A program made the translations under genes and the position numbers. This document shows, in pieces, positions 56,966 through 64,000 of a stretch of DNA of 64,000 nt; the stretch's first letter is position 1, and the number at the start of each line of letters is the position of its first letter. The stretch comes from Mucidula mucida (taxonomy: Eukaryota; Basidiomycota; Agaricomycetes; Agaricales; Physalacriaceae). Under the pieces are notes generated by a model. The model was not told where the DNA came from, made no database searches, and saw only the letters and a list, made by a program, of their open reading frames with translations. The DNA is taken from assembly GCA_015501055.1 (NCBI GenBank), contig JADNYV010000009.1, forward strand, positions 62,001 through 126,000, in the 5' to 3' direction.

Positions 56966-58524
56966 TCAACCACTACACCATTGAACCTCCAACCCTTGCC
57001 TGACTAGCTCTTTAAAACCATCTACAGCATCAGGACATATAGCCTCAGATTGAGCACTGCGATTAAGGACGATCCGGCGCAACATCGGCTCACCCGCCGA
57101 ACAGCACAAACTTGAACGTCGAGACTGGATTATCTGCACCAAATCTCTTGTGACTTGCACACCCTGCGGTTCTCGAAGTCTGAGTGTATGTAGCTGCGGA
57201 ACCAGCTCCGGCCTGGCGCGAAGCACGCACACGCATATGTCACGCACGCTGTTGGACCCCGTTGCGCAAAGTTCGAGAGTACCTAGGTTTGGTACTGTAG
57301 AAAGCAAAGCAATGAGAGATTCGAGATTTCCGTAATTCGGGCGAGCTGATAGTTCCCTGATGGTTGAACCTGTCGCAGGACGTAAAGGGTCAGGCAGATC
57401 ATCTGAGTGCTTGTTGTTCGCGAAGTGAAGAACCTCGAGCACAGGAAAGTCTATGTTGTTCAGAAGTATGTTTGCCGCCTTAGAAGACGCCATTTCCAGA
57501 CGTGTGATATTTGACATGCTTCTCTGCACATCATGTCCGCGGTCGATCTGGGGATGGAAATTGTCTGGAAAGCTTGCATGACGAAGGTTGACAGCTTTCG
57601 AAAAGAGTGTACGAAAGCTTCAAGAGACATTGTCTTGAACCCAGTAAAATGTGTAATCTGACTCCACGCAACGGTGAAGTTAGTAAGGAATTCAGAGTCA
57701 TTGTGAACGGCAAGGGATCGGAGACGGGGTGCATGCTCCAGAATTCGGATCTGGTTCTGAGGTACAGGATCGCGAATAAGTCGGCCCAGATTGATCCAAA
57801 CGGTCTGCAGGGCGTCAAGTGCGATGCGTGAATTCAACGCAAGGAAAGTGCTATATGATAAAGCCAGAGCGGCGGACTGCCATCGGTTTGATGTACCTAG
57901 AAGAACGGAGAATTCTCCATAGTCTGAGATATTATAGTTTGAAGCATAAAGAGTGATATGGAGCGGGAGGTTCAAGGACCTAGAGAGAATATTCTGGAGG
58001 AATGAGGCTCTAGCATGTCGCTCGGGGCAATCAGACTTCAGCTGAATGCAGGACCACAGGCGGGGTAAACCCAGCGCGGTACGCCTCCATCCAGAGGATA
58101 CGTGAGTGAGAACACATGGCCCCTTTCGTACATCAAGGCTATCAACGAAGGATCCGCAGCGAAAGTGGTCGAAAGGCGGGTACATGACATCCTTAACAAA
58201 GGAGAAAAATATCTCCCCGAGGACGTCTGTGGGGAGAGTGCGCACGGGGTGGGAAATGGCCTTTATCTGCTCCGCATATCCGTTAACTGTAGCCTGTTGA
58301 GCTAAAAGCCCATCTAATACGGCGCGTACAGCCGCCATGCGGCTATCCAGATCGGCGGACTCCGCGCGCGCTTGGGCATGTTTTTGCTGCAACATTGGCA
58401 CATCTGTATCCAGAGGTGGTTCGTTCGATGCGAATAAAGCATCAAGTCGCGGTGTGCGATCAGTGACGCATTTGATAGGAGGAGCGAGGGTGAGGGGATT
58501 TGTGCCACAGTGAGGACAGTTCAT
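56966..58524 (-). CDS. F-box protein with N-terminal CxxC (apparent frameshift)
   Basis: The start MNCPHCGTNPLTLAPP has a CxxC pair. A long helix (LQQKHAQARAESADLDSRMA) precedes the F-box core HPVRTLPTDVLGEIFFSFV and LTHVSSGWRRTALGLPRLW. LRR-like segments follow (SRWQ-like ALALSYSTFLALNSRIALDA; LEHAPRLRSLAVHNDSEF). At about 57595 the frame must shift to join HSFRK to AVNLRHASFPDNFHPQIDR and the long second frame ending at 56966 (LESLIALLSTVPNLGTLELC). One lost A in the AAA run would do it. Both halves are otherwise open for hundreds of codons, so I favour a sequence error or a very young lesion. It probably acts as an SCF adaptor. Confidence 0.72.
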
Positions 58525-58791
58525 CTTTCATACACTCAATTTGCGCCAAGTACGACGTTGCAGAGAGACCTACCTTTCACTGTTGTGGATATACCAGTTT
58601 GACTTCCCAGCCGGGATGCCGGGGGATCCCTCATGGGCTCAACGGCTGACTCCGGCGCTACGACTGTCGTTCAAACTTACTGCAGCATTTCAATATCTAC
58701 TTCCAGACGTCTCCATACTCGATTTCAATTGTCTGCAAGTTTGACCTCTGCCAGTGTAGTCGGGTCGACACATCCTTCGAAATGTAGCTAC
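58525..58791. other. Upstream region of the 57 kb F-box gene
   Basis: About 270 bases between the F-box start and the inverted-repeat element. No gene is seen. Confidence 0.35.
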
Positions 58792-58793
58792 TA

Positions 58794-59152
58794 CAGTGCG
58801 TTGCAGTGAAATGTGCACTCTCCGCAGTTTGCTCCGCTCAGGAACTCTGCTTAGGGTCGGTCGTAAATGTAGCCTAATCAGGAAATAAATCTTGTTTGGT
58901 CATGCCCCGGTGATGCAACTGAACCGTTAACGCGACTCGTCGCTGTAAAAGTATCCTTTCTCCCAGAATAATGTACGTCTATAGTAGTGGTCTCTTACCA
59001 CTAAACTGACACACTGTAGCTACAAGGTGCGCGAGAATGAAGGCAAGATCTGAATGAGATTTGATGTACTAACTAGGATACGTGTACCACCCTGAGCAGA
59101 AATCCTGAACGGAGCGGACTGCGGAGAGTGCACATTTCACTGCAACGCACTG
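58794..59152. mobile_element. MITE-like element with about 65-bp terminal inverted repeats and TA duplications
   Basis: The left end starts CAGTGCGTTGCAGTGAAATG at 58794. The right end is its reverse complement, ending ...GCACTG at 59152. The inverted match continues inward with few mismatches for about 65 bases (shared GTGCACTCTCCGCAGT and, less exactly, TGCTCCGCTCAGGA). TA occurs immediately outside both ends (58792-58793 and 59153-59154), as expected for a target duplication. The interior of about 230 bases has no coding capacity. CAGT ends with TA duplication are characteristic of non-autonomous Tc1/mariner/pogo-type elements; that class assignment is inference. Confidence 0.8.
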
Positions 59153-59154
59153 TA

Positions 59155-60293
59155 CTCAGTGGAACCGACTGAAATCGTTGTCTCCTCCTGACGGCGGAAT
59201 TTACATATGGAACTACCTTCGTGTTACCAAGCGCAGGAACAGGAAAGCTTTGTCTCGGCTCTTGTACTCCGACACCCCGCTCGTTTCTCGGCCTGGCCGG
59301 CTGTTGCATCCTACGTACCACCGCGATGGCTCTCTTCAACACGAAACAGCCTTACATACACCTGGCCCGGCTATCGACCTACGATATGGTGCTTCTGTGT
59401 GCGCTGATTCTGCAAACCTCGTGCTTGCCGCCGGTCACAACACTCATCTACGATTGCATGGAGCTCTTCAACTCGAAGATATTCGAGCTTCAAGACCAAC
59501 ACTAAAGCCGTCATTCGCCGTAACCCACCGACTGTAGGTTGATATTCGAGAAGTATGTTCTCTGAACATGTCCGTTCATAAATACGGAGATATTCCCGCA
59601 GAAGCCCAGTCACTATGTGGACATCGGATAACGTTTCTACACTCGGCCGTTCCTCAGTGGGACCTTGTCCCGGTTCTACCTACATACCTACTCCGTGTAT
59701 ACTTGTCTGAGTATCTACACCCCAAGACTATCCTTGAATCCGTATAGATTGATATAGACTTTGAAACCACTGGGCAGAACGAAACAGGTTGACATGGGCC
59801 ACACATGGTGTTGATTCAACAATTGCTGGGATGCTCTTCTATCTATGACATGGCAAATATATGACAGCATTGTAGCAAAAGGTAAAGCCAAGACCACCGT
59901 GTTCAAATTGTACGTGAGAGACTGCCTCAGCAGTGCTTTCCCCACTATGTAACACAGCTGAGCTTCTTTCCTTCCCTATCTTCTCCGGAAAGCGGCGAGA
60001 CTTCGCATTCATGTTCACGTTCTACTTTCATACCATATGGCACGCAGAAGGTCGTGGCGGAGGAGAGATCCATATTGCCCCAAATTCATCTCCCAAAAGG
60101 ATTCTACAAGTTACAATAGCCAACCACACTGGTATCTATCAATACATGCAAACTACCTTTCGATAATTACCTTGGTAAACCAAGAAACAGAATACAATCA
60201 TACAATAAAGAAAAAGGCGAGCAAGATACAAATCACATCTCGAAAGCAGAAGAAAAAAGCGTGACTACACATAATAAACAAACATCCATGGTG
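59155..60293. other. Intergenic downstream of the element
   Basis: More than 1.1 kb with overlapping short plus-strand frames (59178-59537 and neighbours) that share no recognisable motif. An A-rich stretch occurs near 60205-60255. Nothing can be supported as a gene. Confidence 0.4.
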
Positions 60294-62726
60294 CTAGTTA
60301 GCAGAGTAGCTCCCTAGAATAAAGGAAACTCCATTAGTGACCGGGAGAACGACGAAGAGTAGAAGGACACGCGGCTCGTAAAGATAATCACTTACATATT
60401 CTCGCCTGCCAGTCTCCACTCCCTGTAGCAAGCACGCTACCCGTCGGACTGAGGTCTATCGAAATAACCGAGTTCTTGTGCCCCTGCAGCATGCACTGCA
60501 CGAGTGCCGTTTGGGCATTCCAGAACTGTACGCCCCGATCCTTCGAGCCAGACACGACCCATTGCCCGTCATGGGAAACCGCCACAGATAATACATAATC
60601 CTAAAGGGTGTTAGTTTTCGCTAGGTGTACGTCTGTCACAGCTCACCTTGTGTCCAGTAAAATTCATTGTACATTGACTGCCACCTTTCTCGCTTTCCTT
60701 CCTTACTAGGACCCCGGGCCCATTCGGAACATCCCCGCCTTCCTTCTTACTCCGAATACCACTGCTACTGTTCAAGCCGCTTACATCCCAGTACTTGAGC
60801 GTCTTGTCGAGACTCCCGCTAACCAGTCCCTTGCCATCCGGCGTGAACGACACGGAATACACGCTATCCCGATGCCCCCTCAGCCGCTCAAGCAGCTGCC
60901 CCGTTTGCACGTCCCATATCCGCACGACGGTATCTAGACTGCCCGCAGCGACAAACCTCCCGTTTGGACTAATGACCACACTCGTCACCCCTGCATCGTT
61001 GTTGAGCGAATCCGGGTCATTGATGGTTAACACCTGGTTCATCCCGGTGGTCATGTTCCATATACGCGCCGTCTTATCGCCAGAGCCCGACACGATGAGG
61101 TTACCGTCCGAAGAGAAATCAAGCGAATAAATTTCCTGCTGGTGGCCATCGAACACGTTACGAATTCGTTTCTTGGCAATATCCCAGATCTAGAAAAGGG
61201 CGACTTAACAAGGGGGAAGAATAGAGGGTCAGAACGTACTCTGATCTGTTTGTCTTCTGCTCCAGTTGCGAGGAATTTCCCGTCAGGGCTGAAGCAGACA
61301 CTTCGAATATACAGGTCACCAGATTTTCCAGCGGATTCGTCGGCGAGAACACTGATAGAACGGCTTCAGAACACCGAAAGACACAGAGTAGACATTTATC
61401 GTACCAAGTCTTGACACCGGTCTTGGTATCGTAAATCTGGGCGGTTCGATTACAGCCCGTCGCCAGATACTTGCCATCCGCAGAAAAGCGGACGCAACAA
61501 ACGACACTATCAAAGTGATCAGAAACCCATCACATGAGAACCGGCAACCAATTCACCTTTCGTGCATCAAAGTGTGTACGAGATTAACATCAAGTACCCG
61601 CTTGACTTTCGGATTGAAAATGGCGAACCAATCCGTTCCCTCCTTTTTTAGTTCCGGGGGAACATTATGGAGATCTATGTCGTCAAGAAAGCTACCGGAT
61701 CCGCTGTTGTTCGTAGGCATGAGCGCACCAGCCGTGTCCACTGAAAGCGGTGTCGGTGCGGCCGAAGGGGGCCGGGCGCTTGGATGGGGGAGGTGGCCAA
61801 TTGGCGCAGAGGGCATACCAGGACCCGTCATTCCCGAAGTTGCACCAGGTGGCGGCAGTTTTGGCATGTTCCCGAGTGATGGACTATATATATCTAGTAT
61901 CAGATGTGATTAGCGTTGTTCGTGATGGGCGCAACAGACATACCCGAGCCGCGCTCTGGTTTGCCCATTCGGTCGGCCTTTAGGCGCTTTGGATCCCGCT
62001 GGTCCATAAGGCGGTCGCGTTCGCGTTCGGCGCGCTCTCGTTCAATCATTTCTCTTTCTTGCGCATCACGCGTCGTGGGCGGCTCTCTGCGAGAGAAAAA
62101 GGGATCGCCGCCAAATGGTGCTGCTAATGGTGGTGGACGGCTGGTACCTGGACCCGGAAGACCGGCCATTGGAGGGCCTGACGACGAGAGCGGGGGATGT
62201 GGTGTCGGAGCGTGAGGCATATTTTGGCGTAACGCGTGCAGCTCGGCACGGGTACGGGCGAGTTCCTCTTCATACTGTTTACGGATTTTCGTATGTTGCG
62301 CTTCAAGTTCGTACAACGACTGGCGGATAATGTTCAATTCGTTGACTTGACCGGAAACTGTATAAACCTAAGTAAAGGATGAAGGCTAATCAAGTTCAAA
62401 CGGACCTTTATTCTCGAAATCGTCTCGTTGACTGCGAGCAAGACCAAGCTCATTGCTGGCGGCATCGAATTCTTGTCGGATAACCTCGAACGCTTCGTTG
62501 AGCCTGGCCGGCGCTGTCTGCTGGCTGGTTCCCTGCGCTGGCGGGCCAGACGGTTGCAGACTTCGGTGCTGGAAAGCGTTATTAAAGTTGTACAACCACG
62601 TGTCCGGCGTAAATCAGGCTCAATTACAAACGCGGCGCAGACGACTCCCCGCCGCCGTCGCCGCCGTTCCACAGCCATTCAAGGCACGGACAGGAGAGCA
62701 CTCACATTGTAAATGGTCGACGACAT
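60294..62726 (-). CDS. Tup1-like transcriptional corepressor, copy 2 (complete)
   Basis: Nine exons on the minus strand (62706-62726, 62406-62568, 61944-62357, 61557-61893, 61405-61506, 61240-61351, 60647-61189, 60396-60600, 60294-60313) join in frame to 638 residues, a normal Tup1 length. The N-terminal Tup_N helix [20 protein letters not shown] mediates oligomerisation with the Cyc8/Ssn6 partner. A Pro-rich linker and [12 protein letters not shown] follow. The C-terminal half is a WD40 propeller: [98 protein letters not shown] and [20 protein letters not shown]. The first exon is only 21 nt. It acts in the nucleus as a general repressor recruited by DNA-binding proteins. It has the same gene structure and strand as copy 1 at the left edge. 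Confidence 0.94.
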
Positions 62727-64000
62727 ACAGAAGGGGCCGCCGTCGTTGTCGGTGTTGGGCGCGGACGATCGCGTCGATGGCAAAGGCGGCGGGGGAGCGC
62801 ACAGAGCGGCGCCAAAAGTAACAAGGCAAAAAGTGGTCGTTGATGTGCAGCCCCTCGTTTTATACCGAAATGTGCCGGACTCCTGAACCGGAATAACGTT
62901 CCCACAGTTAGGTTGCCGGCGGTAGCCATTTTGGGATGCTCGTCCCCTGATAAACTACGTGTCATCTTTGACGCCGTTGATGCATGGTTACGCCACTTGT
63001 ATCTTCAACGAATCCGAATACCAGAACACCCAGAAGCCTTGTATTTGTACCACGAGCTCTTACATTGCATTCCGCCTTTCAGGGAGTCTTCGTATTCGGA
63101 CATCTCCCTTCCTGGATACTCACCCTCGAATCACCTGGTGTTGCCTTCGATTCCCAGGCATGGAAGGCGTGGAACGCCTGCTTCCTTACCTCGCGCTTGT
63201 CATTTCGCCCATCCGGGGGAAAATAAGCATAACATTGATCGCCCCCGGCATCTATCCCGTCTTCCGGTCCAGACTCCAGTACAATGGTCGGCTCCGTGAT
63301 TGGCGGGAATTCAATAGCAAGGAAGCAGATCTCGGAGTCTCTGAACAGAATCCTTTGAACGTTCAACGTTATCAGCGGTGAGCCGAGTGGGATTGTGGCG
63401 CATATACTACGCCTCAAACAACACTCCGTTCTCACAACTCGGAGTCAACGTATGTGTTAAGCACGATAAATTGATTGAGGATTTAGGTTCTTTCAAAGAT
63501 CCCCACGACTCGGGCAATGACCTCAGTGCTTTTGACATTCGCTAGACTTTCTGTAGATGTCCACATGGTTCGCCTAGAGGTCATGATGCTCTAAATTGCG
63601 ACCACGGTGTGCATCCCTTGTATGGCCTTATCTACCTGAGATCACGAGACGGGGTTCCTGTCCTTGCTCTCACTCCGTCAAGATCACCAAGTCCTCGAGC
63701 CTGGTTGGTGCGTCCAACAATAGATATATGCATATTCCGCCACCAACATATGACGCAACTTTGGGTGCCGACGCTTGAGAGTAATGAATTCAAGGAGAAT
63801 TCAATTGAGTGTGTTCAATCAAATTCGCCGATACAGATACGATGTTACATACAACAACACTTCAATTCCTCTTATACTTCTCTGGTGGGCAACCTACTTG
63901 CCAAAGATGGTCGCAAACGTCGTGCCTTGGTACCTACAAAGACAGAATTAGGTATCTTTCTCTGTGAAGAATACGGCAAATGTCCCACATACCCGAGATA
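62727..64000. other. Right edge, upstream of Tup1 copy 2; possible small minus-strand gene
   Basis: A minus-strand frame at 63079-63435 (FRDSEICFLAIEFPPITEPT; AFHAFHAWESKATPG) has a well-formed gtgagt donor near 63123 and a possible acceptor near 62993, so a small gene is conceivable, but no family is recognised. Plus-strand frames over the same bases are alternative readings. The rest up to 64000 shows no feature. Confidence 0.35.

Noticed and set aside
23000..58500. Secondary-metabolite gene cluster
   Set aside because: SDR, EthD-like and desaturase genes are present but no synthase, terpene cyclase, NRPS, PKS or P450 is seen.

Overview
The window is nuclear DNA of a filamentous basidiomycete, most likely a mushroom-forming agaricomycete. 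The reasons are the dense multi-exon genes with introns of about 45-60 nt and GT-AG borders, and the gene families present: F-box proteins with an N-terminal coiled coil, a TPR-CHAT protein, a DUF6699-like protein, an FAD2-type desaturase and Tup1-type corepressors. I see no rRNA, no convincing tRNA, no CRISPR and no intact transposon.

Layout. 1-1.5 kb holds the 5' part of a Tup1-like corepressor on the minus strand; its C-terminal WD40 repeats lie beyond the window. 3.6-5.4 kb holds an Old Yellow Enzyme relic followed by a degenerate membrane protein gene. 5.5-6.4 kb is rich in short direct repeats. 7.9-19.8 kb is the conserved housekeeping block: a kinesin, a Delta-12 fatty acid desaturase, a cytochrome b561-type membrane protein, a proline/tyrosine-rich membrane protein and a long coiled-coil protein. 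19.8-23.1 kb is almost gene-free.

23.1-58.5 kb is an accessory, duplication-rich block. It contains at least seven F-box type genes or relics (23.1, 34.1, 36.4, 38.4, 48.8, 51.9 and 57 kb) and a small F-box 5' remnant at 44.65 kb. Between them lie an HMG-CoA lyase, a tandem pair of unknown acidic proteins, a two-domain EthD-like protein, two paralogous short-chain dehydrogenases (32.0 and 53.7 kb), a large TPR-CHAT protein, a decayed acyl-CoA dehydrogenase-like gene, an RNase H-like gene lacking key catalytic acids, and a DUF6699-like gene whose start codon appears to be split by an intron. A 359-bp terminal-inverted-repeat element with TA duplications sits at 58.8 kb. A second, complete Tup1-like gene on the minus strand (60.3-62.7 kb) mirrors the one at the left edge.

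Functionally the window mixes general repression (Tup1), mitosis (kinesin), lipid and leucine metabolism (desaturase, HMG-CoA lyase) and a rapidly evolving set of F-box and CHAT genes whose targets cannot be read from sequence. A recurrent anomaly is that several otherwise intact reading frames are broken by what looks like loss of a single base, often in a short homopolymer. This could be assembly error rather than true pseudogene formation.
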